64,000 nt of DNA from the NCBI GenBank assembly GCA_947492175.1, contig CANLMQ010000025.1, positions 1 through 64,000 on the forward strand. Reading direction: 5' to 3'. The stretch is from an uncultured Draconibacterium sp. (GTDB lineage: Bacteria > Bacteroidota > Bacteroidia > Bacteroidales > Prolixibacteraceae). Positions 38,408 to 46,854 of the stretch are shown here, piece by piece; the first letter of the stretch is position 1; every line of letters begins with the position of its first letter. Both the position numbers and the translations under genes were made by a program. The notes beneath the pieces were generated by a model. The model was given only the letters and a program-made list of their open reading frames with translations. It did no database searches and was not told the origin of the DNA.

Positions 38408-38489
38408 CTTTTAAATTATTTATTACTGGTGTTGGCACACCAGTTAATTAATTAAGCCGGTGAATGTTGGCGCATTCATCGGTTTTTGT
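38408..38489 (+). ncRNA. Candidate cis-antisense sRNA over the susC-C leader
   Basis: On the plus strand TAAATTTG (38394-38401) begins opposite the first base of the susC-C start codon. Two hairpins follow: ACTGGTGT/ACACCAGT (38425-38444, loop TGGC) and CCGGTGAATG/CATTCATCGG (38457-38482, loop TTGGCG). The second is followed by TTTTTGTTT. The predicted RNA is about 80 bases and covers the fecR-susC gap. No clear -33 box. Confidence 0.45.
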
Positions 38490-38527
38490 TTATATACTTT
38501 TAGGTAGCTTTTGGCATCTTTCTCCTC

Positions 38528-39523
38528 CTATTTTTTATCAATTATTACTTTCTGTCCTTCAATGCTAAATTGAATATCATGAGTGTGTTGAATAATTTTC
38601 AGTATTTCCATGATAGTTTCATTTTTGATGGTTCCGGAATAATGTCCGTCCAGAATAGATTTATCACTCACCTCAATATCAACTCCGTACTTTCTTTCGA
38701 GCAGTTTCAAGAGCTCGCCAAACGACATCTCTAAAAAGATTAATTTATTATCCTTCCATGAAGAGAACAAACGTGTATCTACCTTATTCCGAAGTAATTT
38801 CCGGGTAGATTTATAATAAACCAACTGTTCTCCGGGTTTTAGGGTGATATCTTCTTTTAGCTTTAAATTATCGGTTGAAAGGATTTTGATAGAACCTTCT
38901 TCAAGAGTAGCTGTAACTGTTTCATCATCTTCGTATGATTTAACATTGAACTGCGTTCCAAGAACCTGTACATCGTAAAAAGGAGTGTGTACAACAAAAG
39001 GTTTGTCTTTGTTTTTTTGAACATCAAACCAGGCTTCTCCATTCACATAAACTTCGCGTTTATTCCGGTTAAAATTAACATCGTATTTTATTTCCGAACC
39101 GGCATTTAAATAAATCATTGTACCATCGGGCAAAATGGTTTGCGAGATCGATCCTTCCGGAGCAACAGATGTAACCAGCACCTGGTCTTCTTTTTGGAAA
39201 TTTGGAACCAGCAGGTTTGCAAGCAGTAACCCAATTATTAAAATGGCCGCAACACGATACCAGGGCGACGAGAACCGCAGTGTTTTCTTCTTTTTCGGAT
39301 TTGCCACAATTCTACGCGAAAAACGTTCCCATTCGCGCGAAGTTTCTGCAATCCGGGAGACATCTGCCAACGATGCCTCCCACAAATCCTTAGTTTGTGT
39401 GTAAAATTTTGCGTTAGCCGGCGATTTCGAAATCCACTGATACAGGTATTCTTTTTCCAGATCAGTAATTTCGCCATCCAGCTGTGCTATTATTAATGAT
39501 TCTATTGATTGACTATTCTTCAT
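38528..39523 (-). CDS. FecR family anti-sigma factor (PUL C)
   Basis: A 331-residue inner-membrane anti-sigma factor. The N-terminal cytoplasmic part begins with the DUF4880-like stretch (LIIAQLDGEITDLEKEYLYQW). One membrane helix (VAAILIIGLLLANLLV, about 92-107) leads to a periplasmic FecR domain (GEAWFDVQKNKDKPFVVHT, QVLGTQFNVKSYEDDE, LKPGEQLVYY). The C-terminal STN-like part (EMSFGELLKLLERKYGVDIEV, then GTIKNETIMEILKIIQ) receives the signal from SusC-C. It follows the sigma gene with a gap of 145 bases. Confidence 0.93.
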   Translation of the reverse strand: MKNSQSIESLIIAQLDGEITDLEKEYLYQWISKSPANAKFYTQTKDLWEASLADVSRIAETSREWERFSRRIVANPKKKKTLRFSSPWYRVAAILIIGLLLANLLVPNFQKEDQVLVTSVAPEGSISQTILPDGTMIYLNAGSEIKYDVNFNRNKREVYVNGEAWFDVQKNKDKPFVVHTPFYDVQVLGTQFNVKSYEDDETVTATLEEGSIKILSTDNLKLKEDITLKPGEQLVYYKSTRKLLRNKVDTRLFSSWKDNKLIFLEMSFGELLKLLERKYGVDIEVSDKSILDGHYSGTIKNETIMEILKIIQHTHDIQFSIEGQKVIIDKK

Positions 39524-39668
39524 TTTCGTTCCTTATATTGCTGTGACACATACTTCCCCCTTTACCCTACCTTTGGGTTGCTTTTTTTTATTCTTTTTGA
39601 AAAAAAGGATTTTATATCTATGAAAACCAGCAAGTTCCCGAACGAGAAGATTATACAAAAAACTATTG

Positions 39669-40172
39669 CTATAATTTTGAGATAAACAAAGCCAGTATTA
39701 TAGGTAAGTAATCTGCCAGTTCGCTTCGCAAAATGGTAAGTGCCCTGGAAATATGTTTTTCGACCATTTTTACTGAGATATCTAATTCTGCTGCGATTTC
39801 TCTGTTTTTTAAATGTTCTTTACGGCTCATTTTAAAAACCTGCCTGCACTTAACGGGCATACTTTCAATTACTTCATTTATCTTCTCCTGCAGTTCCTGC
39901 TCAATTAAACTAAAATACGGGCTTGAATCATCGTTATAAACCTGCTTTTCAAGCTCAGTAATTTTATTCTCGATATCGTTTTCTACAGATTGTTTAAACG
40001 TAAGATGGCGGCTATAATTTAAACAACTGTTTTTAACCGCCTGAAATAAATAAGCTTTGGGTGATTGTTTTATATCCAGTTCATCGGCCCTTTCCCATAA
40101 AATAAAGAATGCATCCTGAACAAGGTCGCGCGAAACCTGCATATCCCGGATAAATTTATTGGCAAATAACAC
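39669..40172 (-). CDS. ECF-type sigma factor (PUL C), start codon unclear
   Basis: The frame from the GTG at 40172 gives 167 residues: the end of region 2 (VSRDLVQDAFFILWERADEL) and region 4 (INEVIESMPVKCRQVFKMSR, LKNREIAAELDISVKMVEKHI). The open frame, however, continues upstream for 33 codons to a stop at 40272-40274. It encodes a normal ECF region 2.1 (GIKNRDLKIFEELFFNYHGR), so the true protein should begin upstream. No ATG, GTG or TTG exists there; only ATC (40257-40259, 40242-40244), ATA (40239-40241) or ATT (40230-40232) could serve. Either a non-standard start is used, or the start codon has been lost and the GTG product is a truncated factor. It should control PUL C with the FecR downstream. 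Confidence 0.85.
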   Translation of the reverse strand: MLFANKFIRDMQVSRDLVQDAFFILWERADELDIKQSPKAYLFQAVKNSCLNYSRHLTFKQSVENDIENKITELEKQVYNDDSSPYFSLIEQELQEKINEVIESMPVKCRQVFKMSRKEHLKNREIAAELDISVKMVEKHISRALTILRSELADYLPIILALFISKL

Positions 40173-40302
40173 TAGCCGCCCGTGATAGTTGAAAAATAAT
40201 TCTTCAAAGATCTTCAGATCCCTGTTTTTAATCCCCGATATGATTGTTTTGTTGTCGATTGTTCTTAATCCTTATTTCTATTCCTTTCGCAAAAACCAGT
40301 CA

Positions 40303-40310
40303 CAAACATA
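40303..40310 (-). promoter_or_regulatory. TAnnTTTG motif upstream of the PUL C sigma gene
   Basis: On the minus strand TATGTTTG at 40303-40310 fits the -7 box. Transcription would start near 40296, some 25-65 bases before the possible non-standard start codons of the sigma gene. A TTTG upstream is spaced 15 bases away, shorter than the usual 19-21, so support is moderate. Confidence 0.4.
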
Positions 40311-40474
40311 AGAAAAAAAGGAGAACAAAAGCATGAGACTAAATCTGGAATAAATACCTACTAATCAATAGAAATATCTTTCAATGTACTTTTAAAATAT
40401 AGCTGACTAACTAGTTTTAAAGAAATAAAAATATCGAAAAATAACTATGAATAACAATTTTGGGAAAAATCAAT

Positions 40475-41197
40475 TTACAACATCTGTAGTAAATCTTTTA
40501 AATTACTGATCTTACAAATGCCTTTACTTTCATGCGCCAAATCGTCATATTCTGAATTATTTTTCGGCATCCCGGGATAAAAATGTATGGCATCAATTCC
40601 AAAGTTACGAGCTCCTAAAATGTCCACATCCCAATCGTCGCCAATCATTAAACTGTTTGCTTTTTTGGCATTGGTTGATTTAATAGCATACTCAAAAATC
40701 TCATATCCGGGTTTTGGAGTTTTTATTTCTTCCGAGATGAATACTTTTTCGAAATAAGTACCGAGACCAGAGTTTTGTAATTTCTTATGCTGAACTTCTC
40801 GAAAACCATTCGTAATTATAAAGAGCTTGTACTTTTTTGTTTTCAGGTATTTTAGTACTTCCAAAGCACCTTCAATCACATTCATTTGTTTAGGCATTTC
40901 AGTTAAATACCAGTCATTCATTTGCACCGGATCAACATCATCAATACCTAAAGCATCAAATGTTAACTGAAACCGCAAACGGATAAGCTCACTTTTGCGA
41001 ACCTCTTTTTTTCGGTAAGCTGTCCAAAGCGCTGTATTATTGGCTGAATAACGCTCAAAAAACAAATCGAAATCCACTCCTTTACCGGCCAGCTTCAAAA
41101 GATTAAAAGTAGCCCACATGGCACACCTCGAGTTCCTTTTAAAATCCCAAAGTGTGTTATCCAGATCGAAAAAAATATGAGTGTATTTTTTATTCAT
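40475..41197 (-). CDS. yjjG: HAD hydrolase, YjjG-type pyrimidine nucleotidase
   Basis: A 240-residue HAD-superfamily phosphatase. Motif I is FFDLDNTLWDF (nucleophile Asp11, acid/base Asp13), motif II IITNGF, motif III the Lys of KTPKPGYEIF and motif IV GDDWDVDILGA. An alpha-helical cap lies about residues 20-95. The order and motifs match YjjG/YfnB noncanonical pyrimidine nucleotidases, which dephosphorylate nucleoside monophosphates, including damaged ones. Cytoplasmic. Its start is 20-odd bases beyond the rsmI terminator. Confidence 0.85.
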   Translation of the reverse strand: MNKKYTHIFFDLDNTLWDFKRNSRCAMWATFNLLKLAGKGVDFDLFFERYSANNTALWTAYRKKEVRKSELIRLRFQLTFDALGIDDVDPVQMNDWYLTEMPKQMNVIEGALEVLKYLKTKKYKLFIITNGFREVQHKKLQNSGLGTYFEKVFISEEIKTPKPGYEIFEYAIKSTNAKKANSLMIGDDWDVDILGARNFGIDAIHFYPGMPKNNSEYDDLAHESKGICKISNLKDLLQML

Positions 41198-41205
41198 TTA
41201 TACGA

Positions 41206-41237
41206 AAACAAAAAAGGGTGCATTCTGATTTGCACCC
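41206..41237 (-). terminator. Terminator of the rsmI transcript
   Basis: GGGTGCA (41216-41222) pairs with TGCACCC (41231-41237) around an 8-base loop. Read on the minus strand it is followed by TTTTTTGTTTT. It begins 8 bases after the rsmI stop and ends about 10 bases before the yjjG start codon. Confidence 0.8.
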
Positions 41238-41244
41238 CAATAAA

Positions 41245-41931
41245 TTATTTGGTCGACTTCCCTTCCACAACAATAACAATCTCTCCCTTTGGCTGATGTG
41301 CCGTATAATACTCCATTAATTCGGTAACCGTTCCCCGGTTTATTTCTTCAAAAAGTTTGCTTAGTTCCCGGCAAACACAAGCCCTTCGTTCCTCTCCGAA
41401 ATATTCAACAAACTGAGTTAAAGCTTTTACCAGTCGATAAGGTGATTCGTAAAAAACCATTGTTCGGGGCTCTTCCGCTAAAATTTTCAAGCGGGTTTGA
41501 CGCCCTTTTTTTTGTGGTAAAAATCCCTCGAAAACAAACTTTTCGGTAGGTAGCCCCGATACCGCCAACGCCGGAATTAAGGCCGTTGGTCCAGGCAAAC
41601 ACTCAACTGCCACGTCTTTTTCAACACAGGCACGAACCAATAAAAATCCCGGATCGGAAATAGCCGGCGTTCCCGCATCTGAAATTAGAGCCACGGTATT
41701 TCCCTGCTCTATTTTCGATACAATTGAAGCTGCCGTTTTGTGCTCGTTAAACTTGTGGTGGGCACTTAACTTTTTTTCGATCTCGAGGTGCTTTAACAAT
41801 TTTGACGAAACACGCGTATCTTCAGCCAGAATAATATCGGCTTCTTTTAAAGCCGTTATGGCACGCAGGGTAATATCCTGCAAATTACCAATGGGCGTAG
41901 GAACCAGTATTAGCTTTCCGGCTTTATCCAT
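41245..41931 (-). CDS. rsmI: 16S rRNA (cytidine-1402-2'-O)-methyltransferase RsmI
   Basis: A 228-residue SAM-dependent methyltransferase of the tetrapyrrole-methylase fold. It starts with LILVPTPIGNLQDITLRA, the signature of the family, followed by EADIILAEDTRVSSKLL, ALISDAGTPAISDPGFLLVR and FYESPYRLVKAL. RsmI adds the 2'-O-methyl group on C1402 of 16S rRNA in the ribosomal P site. It is shorter than the E. coli enzyme at the C-terminus, as is common in this phylum. Its start overlaps the stop of the preceding unknown gene by 8 bases. Confidence 0.95.
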   Translation of the reverse strand: MDKAGKLILVPTPIGNLQDITLRAITALKEADIILAEDTRVSSKLLKHLEIEKKLSAHHKFNEHKTAASIVSKIEQGNTVALISDAGTPAISDPGFLLVRACVEKDVAVECLPGPTALIPALAVSGLPTEKFVFEGFLPQKKGRQTRLKILAEEPRTMVFYESPYRLVKALTQFVEYFGEERRACVCRELSKLFEEINRGTVTELMEYYTAHQPKGEIVIVVEGKSTK

Positions 41932-42844
41932 TTGGGAAACGACGTTTTACAAGGGTTACAAATTTCAGACTGGTATCGTTTTTCTTCCACTTATAATTTT
42001 GCTGAAGATAATTTACAGCTTCCTGAATCGAATTCATCTTGTCCAACTCTGTTACTGCCTTCAAAAACAGATCACTATTTCCATCGAATAATTCACGGAT
42101 ATACTGGTAACGATCGTTAATCCCAATGGCCGACTGAATACTACTAACCGGACTATTAGAAATTTTGTACTCCAGTTTGTTGCTGTCATCGGCTGCCAAC
42201 AACTCGTTTACCGATTTTTCTTTTGAAAAACTATCCCCTAAACGAGAATTTGCTTTATCAACCTGTTCTTCTTCATCCAGTTCTACTTTCAATTCGGATT
42301 TCGGTTGTTCAACTTCCAACGGTTTTTCAGGTTCCACTTCTATTGGCTGCGGAATCTCTATCTCATCTGGTTGTGGATTTTCAATTATTGAAGGTTCCGG
42401 AGCTTCAATCTCCTCTTCTTCGTCTTCAAACTGAGACTGACCACTCCCCTTCACCTCTTCTTCAAACTGAGATAAATCCTCTAATCTTTCCTTTTCTTCA
42501 ACTGATATTGTATTCTTTACGCCTTTTTCGGAATCAAACTCCTTTTTTTTTTCTTCACCCGACTCCTCTGTTACTTGTGGCGACGAGTGAACATGTCCCT
42601 TCTCGTCAACACTTAACACTTCCACTTCATCAGTGTTTTGCACTGTATGCCGTGGCCGAGTTCTTTTTAGCTGCTTATTCTCCTTTTCACTCAAAATTTG
42701 AATAACTTGTTTTGCGCCTTTAAAACGACTCTGGATAAAATCAATTTCAAACTCATCAAAACCTTCAGCTCCCTTGTCGGCAAACACTTCTTCTATTTCG
42801 GCTATATCCTTATAAAGAAATTTTAGTAGTTTTTTATTTTCCAT
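41924..42844 (-). CDS. Unknown protein with acidic linker and conserved C-terminal domain
   Basis: A 306-residue soluble protein without signal peptide. A helical N-terminal segment (about 1-55, including AEGFDEFEIDFIQSRFKGAK) is followed by a long acidic low-complexity linker (about 60-215) with Pro-Glu-Ile repeats. A compact C-terminal domain (about 225-306: AIGINDRYQYIRELFDGN, MNSIQEAVNYLQQNYKW, FVTLVKRRFPNG) recurs in Bacteroidota proteins of unknown function, from memory. The gene overlaps rsmI by 8 bases and is divergent from tdk. I do not know its role; coupling to rsmI hints at an RNA- or ribosome-related task, but that is speculation. Confidence 0.75.
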   Translation of the reverse strand: MENKKLLKFLYKDIAEIEEVFADKGAEGFDEFEIDFIQSRFKGAKQVIQILSEKENKQLKRTRPRHTVQNTDEVEVLSVDEKGHVHSSPQVTEESGEEKKKEFDSEKGVKNTISVEEKERLEDLSQFEEEVKGSGQSQFEDEEEEIEAPEPSIIENPQPDEIEIPQPIEVEPEKPLEVEQPKSELKVELDEEEQVDKANSRLGDSFSKEKSVNELLAADDSNKLEYKISNSPVSSIQSAIGINDRYQYIRELFDGNSDLFLKAVTELDKMNSIQEAVNYLQQNYKWKKNDTSLKFVTLVKRRFPNG

Positions 42845-42877
42845 TTTGCGTAGAAAGATGTTTAAATTTTACTTTTG
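42845..42877 (+). promoter_or_regulatory. Promoter of tdk
   Basis: TTTG (42845-42848) and TACTTTTG (42870-42877) are separated by 21 bases. This is a full match to the Bacteroidota -33/-7 consensus. Transcription would begin near 42884, 28 bases before the tdk start. The -33 box abuts the start codon of the divergent gene. Confidence 0.65.
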
Positions 42878-42911
42878 TAAAAGTAGTAATTTATATATAG
42901 AGTAACGTTTA

Positions 42912-43490
42912 ATGTTTATTGAAAGAGATGTAAACGGACCTAAAAAAGTCGGTACAATTGAAGTTGTTGCCGGATCGATGTTTTCGGGAAAGACAGAAGA
43001 GCTGATCCGACGCTTAAAAAGGGCAAAGATTGCCAGACAGAAAGTTGAAATATACAAGCCTGTTGTTGACATACGTTACTCAGAAGACGAGGTGGTTTCG
43101 CACGATCAAAGTTCAATTCTTTCAACTCCTGTAGAAAACTCGGCAAACATTCTTTTGCTTTCGGGCGATGTTGATGTTATTGGAATTGATGAAGCACAAT
43201 TTTTCGACAATGGATTGGTTGATGTGGTTGTGAAACTGGCTAACATGGGTATCAGAGTTATTATTGCAGGACTGGACATGGACTTTAAAGGAGTTCCGTT
43301 TGGACCTATTCCCGGACTTATGGCAGTTGCCGATTATGTAACAAAAGTTCATGCCATTTGTGTGCGCTGCGGAAGTATTGCTCAGTTTTCGCATCGTCTT
43401 TCGGAAAAGGAACAGGTAGTTTTACTGGGCGAGAAAGATATTTACGAGCCGCTTTGCCGCAGCTGTTACAACAAAGTTAACAAACAATAA
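42912..43490 (+). CDS. tdk: Thymidine kinase (type II)
   Basis: A 192-residue thymidine kinase. Walker A is AGSMFSGKTEELIRRLKRA (about residues 19-37), Walker B is DVIGIDEAQFF, and the lasso and thymidine-binding region contains GLDMDFKGVPFGP. The zinc site has four cysteines, CVRCG (near 152-155) and CRSC (near 184-187). It phosphorylates thymidine to dTMP in the salvage pathway. Its stop codon shares one base with the murF-alr start (TAATG), so the two genes are translationally coupled. Confidence 0.96.
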   Translation: MFIERDVNGPKKVGTIEVVAGSMFSGKTEELIRRLKRAKIARQKVEIYKPVVDIRYSEDEVVSHDQSSILSTPVENSANILLLSGDVDVIGIDEAQFFDNGLVDVVVKLANMGIRVIIAGLDMDFKGVPFGPIPGLMAVADYVTKVHAICVRCGSIAQFSHRLSEKEQVVLLGEKDIYEPLCRSCYNKVNKQ

Positions 43491-45961
43491 TGCAAACCTT
43501 ATCTCTTTCAGAATTTGCCGAGGCAGTTAAGGGAAAACTCTTTGTTTCGCCAAACGTTCTTCAATCAACCGTTTCGGAAGTAGTTACCGACAGCCGAACT
43601 TTTTTTAAAGGAAACAACCCTGTTTTTATAGCTTTAACAGGCCCTGCCAACAACGGGCACAAATATATTCCTCAACTTCAGGAGAAAGGGATGCAGGTTT
43701 TTGTGGTTTCCGACAAATCGGTGATCGACAAAAACGCAACATTTATTTTAGTTGACGATACAAAAAAAGCCCTCCAAAACCTGGCCGCGTTTAACCGGCG
43801 CAGGTACAAATACCCTGTAATTGGCATTACCGGAAGCAACGGAAAAACAATAATAAAAGAATGGCTTTACGATCTTTTGTCGTCGGAATTCAAAATTGTA
43901 CGAAGTCCTAAAAGTTATAACTCGCAGGTTGGAGTCCCGCTATCGGCTCTATTGATGAACCCGGATTTTGATCTGGGAATTTTTGAAGCAGGAATTTCGG
44001 AGCCTGGAGAAATGAGATACCTGGAAGAAATAATTGCTCCCAACATAGGTTTGCTTACAAATATTGGCGACGCTCACCAGGAAAATTTTGAATCGACAGA
44101 ACAAAAACTGAATGAAAAACTCCTTCTGTTTAAAAACTGTAAAAGCCTTGTTTTCAGATGCGACAACAATCTTTTAAACCAACAGGTCAACGAATTCTGT
44201 AAAAATCATTCAATTGAAAAATTCAGCTGGGGACTAACAAACAACAAAGCTACAATTCGTTTTTCAACAAAACCAAACAACGAAAGCACAAACATAACTG
44301 CAGTCTTAAACGACAAAATATTCAATTTTACAATTCCTTTTACCGACAATTCAGCCATTGAAAATGCCTGCCACTGTTTCGCATGCCTGGTAGCTTTAAA
44401 TAAAAATCCCGAACATTTTATTTCGAAATTTACCCAACTTCAACCAGTTGCAATGCGTCTTGAAATAAAACAAGGCATCAACAATTGTCTGCTTATTAAC
44501 GATTATTACAATTCGGATTTAAATTCGTTTACCATTGCACTTTCGGTACTGCAACAACAGGCCGCAAAAGAACATTTACAAAAACAGGTAATTTTATCCG
44601 ACATCAAACAAACCGGGCTATCCAAAGAAATCTTATACAAAAAGGTTAACAAGCTGTTGCATGAGTGGGGAATTGACAAGGTAATTGGCATTGGTCCTGA
44701 TATTTCGGCGTTTAAAAGTGCTTTTTCGATTGATGCCGAATTTTACCACAGTCGTTCTGAATTTGAACGGCAGTTTTTACGAAACAAATTCAGTTCATCG
44801 GTGATATTGATAAAGGGAGCCCGACAATTTGAATTTGAAAAAGTATCGGGATTATTACAACAAAAGGCCCATCAAACAGTACTGGAGATTAACCTGAATG
44901 CATTAATCCACAACCTTACTGTTTTCAGGAATTTGCTAAACCCGGAAACAAAAATAATGGTGATGGTAAAAGCCTTTTCGTACGGTAGTGGCGATGTTGA
45001 AATTGCACGTTTACTTCAATATCAAAATGTTGATTATTTAGCTGTTGCCGTTGCCGATGAAGGAGTACAACTTCGCAATGCAGGAATTACGTTACCAATT
45101 ATTGTAATGAATCCGGAGCAAAACAGCTACCAGAATATTATTGACTATCACCTGCAACCAAATATTTACAGTTACGAACTGCTTAAGAGTTTTACAAAAG
45201 CCGTTTCTGTAAATGGCTTGCAGAATTTTCCGGTTCATTTAAAACTAGATACCGGGATGAACCGTTTGGGCCTGAAAACCACCGGTGAAATTTCTGAGAT
45301 TATCGGTGCATTAAAAGTCTCAAACCGTTTAAAAATACAGTCGGTGTTCTCGCACCTGGCCGGAAGCGACGATCCTGAACTTGATGAATTCACCCAAAGT
45401 CAATTCGAACGTTTTGAGACATGTTTTGATTTGATTTCTACATCGTTTCCTTACAAAATTGACCGCCACATTTTAAACTCTTCGGGTATTGAACGTTTCC
45501 CCGAAAAACAATACGACATGGTACGCCTTGGTATTGGCTTGTATGGACTTTCACAAACCGGATTATCTTTGGAAAACATTGGCACCTTAAAAAGCACCAT
45601 ATCGCAGGTAAAAACAGTAGATCCTAACGAAACGGTAGGTTACAATCGAAAAGGTAAGGTAAGCAGCGAAAGTAAAATTGCCATTATTCCTATCGGTTAT
45701 GCCGATGGCCTAGACCGTAAGTTAAGCAACAGAAATGGGCAGGCCTTTGTAAACGGGAAACGGGTTTCGATAATTGGAAACATTTGTATGGATATGCTGA
45801 TGCTTGATGTTACCGGGCTGGACGTAAAATCCGGAGACAGGGTTGAATTTTTTGGTCCCAACATATCAATTACCGAACTGGCAGAGAAAGTGGGCACTAT
45901 TCCGTACGAAATTTTAACCGGTATTTCGCAGCGCGTAAAACGGATTTATGTGCAGGAATAA
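43490..45961 (+). CDS. murF-alr: Bifunctional MurF ligase/alanine racemase
   Basis: An 823-residue fusion. The N-terminal half (about 1-460) is UDP-MurNAc-tripeptide:D-Ala-D-Ala ligase, with the ATP loop GITGSNGKT (about 121-129), FEAGISEPGEM and LTNIGDAHQENF. The C-terminal half (about 463-823) is a PLP-dependent alanine racemase. Its PLP Lys is in VMVKAFSYGSG, where most racemases have KANAYGHG. The catalytic Tyr region is VGYNRKGKV, and the end has GNICMDMLMLDVT. The enzyme couples D-Ala supply to peptidoglycan precursor assembly in the cytoplasm. This fusion is typical of Bacteroidota. Confidence 0.95.
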   Translation: MQTLSLSEFAEAVKGKLFVSPNVLQSTVSEVVTDSRTFFKGNNPVFIALTGPANNGHKYIPQLQEKGMQVFVVSDKSVIDKNATFILVDDTKKALQNLAAFNRRRYKYPVIGITGSNGKTIIKEWLYDLLSSEFKIVRSPKSYNSQVGVPLSALLMNPDFDLGIFEAGISEPGEMRYLEEIIAPNIGLLTNIGDAHQENFESTEQKLNEKLLLFKNCKSLVFRCDNNLLNQQVNEFCKNHSIEKFSWGLTNNKATIRFSTKPNNESTNITAVLNDKIFNFTIPFTDNSAIENACHCFACLVALNKNPEHFISKFTQLQPVAMRLEIKQGINNCLLINDYYNSDLNSFTIALSVLQQQAAKEHLQKQVILSDIKQTGLSKEILYKKVNKLLHEWGIDKVIGIGPDISAFKSAFSIDAEFYHSRSEFERQFLRNKFSSSVILIKGARQFEFEKVSGLLQQKAHQTVLEINLNALIHNLTVFRNLLNPETKIMVMVKAFSYGSGDVEIARLLQYQNVDYLAVAVADEGVQLRNAGITLPIIVMNPEQNSYQNIIDYHLQPNIYSYELLKSFTKAVSVNGLQNFPVHLKLDTGMNRLGLKTTGEISEIIGALKVSNRLKIQSVFSHLAGSDDPELDEFTQSQFERFETCFDLISTSFPYKIDRHILNSSGIERFPEKQYDMVRLGIGLYGLSQTGLSLENIGTLKSTISQVKTVDPNETVGYNRKGKVSSESKIAIIPIGYADGLDRKLSNRNGQAFVNGKRVSIIGNICMDMLMLDVTGLDVKSGDRVEFFGPNISITELAEKVGTIPYEILTGISQRVKRIYVQE

Positions 45962-45991
45962 AAAATGCCACCCTGAAAAACAAAGTGGCAT
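45955..45991 (-). terminator. Terminator of the Crp/Fnr-type gene
   Basis: ATGCCAC (45965-45971) pairs with GTGGCAT (45985-45991), loop of 13. On the minus strand it is followed by TTTTTTATT. It lies about 23 bases past the regulator's stop and overlaps the last codons of the convergent murF-alr gene, so it may also stop that message. Confidence 0.7.
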
Positions 45992-46013
45992 CCCCAAATA
46001 TTATATAGGTTTA

Positions 46014-46715
46014 TTATCCTAATTTACTGATTCGTTCCAAACGATTTACATCCAGAATTCTGATTTTTCGACCATCGATAGCAATTACTTTTTCGCTGGC
46101 AAAAGTAGATAAAGTACGTATCGCATTCGATGTAGTCATATTCGAAAGGTTGGCAATATCTTCGCGCGAAAGAAAAGCCCGCAGTGTTGTTCCGTCGTGC
46201 TCAAAACCATATTTATCCTTCAAAAGGATTAATGATTCGGCCAAACGTCCGCGAATGTGCTTTTGCGTAAGTGTAACTGTTCGCGCATTTGAAAAGCCAA
46301 GCTCTTTACATAATTTACGAATTATCTTATGCGAAAAATCGCTATTTTTTAATGCCCTGTTTATTATAAACTCAGGACTTACTGTACAAATTAGCGACTC
46401 TTCCAGCGTTACCGCAGAACCATTGTGTGTTTCTTCTCCCAATAATGCACGGTAACCAATCAGGCCAAGCGGTTTGGTCATGCGAATAATTTGTTCGCGA
46501 CCTCCAACTCCCTCTTTAAAAATTTTCACTTTACCATCAACCAGCAATAAGAATCCATTTGGTTTATCTCCTTCTTTAAAAATAAACTCGTTCTTTTTGT
46601 AATGCGAAAGCGATATATGATGCTGAAGCTCCTCTTTTTCGTCTTCATTTAAAAGATAAAATATTGATTTTGGATTTTCAACGATATCCCTTAGTCCCAG
46701 TTCTGAATTTAACAT
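46014..46715 (-). CDS. Crp/Fnr family transcriptional regulator
   Basis: A 233-residue regulator. The N-terminal cyclic-nucleotide-binding-like beta roll (about 15-125: FIFKEGDKPNGFLLLVDGKV, LIGYRALLGEE) is joined by a long helix to a C-terminal winged HTH (about 160-228: LSREDIANLSNMTTSNAIRTL, recognition helix near TTSNAIRTLS). The cysteines needed for an Fnr iron-sulfur cluster are absent, so it senses something other than oxygen through a cluster. It lies convergent to murF-alr and is a single-gene unit. Confidence 0.9.
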   Translation of the reverse strand: MLNSELGLRDIVENPKSIFYLLNEDEKEELQHHISLSHYKKNEFIFKEGDKPNGFLLLVDGKVKIFKEGVGGREQIIRMTKPLGLIGYRALLGEETHNGSAVTLEESLICTVSPEFIINRALKNSDFSHKIIRKLCKELGFSNARTVTLTQKHIRGRLAESLILLKDKYGFEHDGTTLRAFLSREDIANLSNMTTSNAIRTLSTFASEKVIAIDGRKIRILDVNRLERISKLG

Positions 46716-46854
46716 ATTTTGGCCTGTATGTTTTACAACATCAAAGCTAAAAAAAAATGTGAAATTTGTTCCTTTTTAAGCGTTTTTTTGCTCCTGCAAC
46801 CCAATTATACCGAAAAATAAAATAATTGTACAACTTACAATTTCAGTAATTTAA

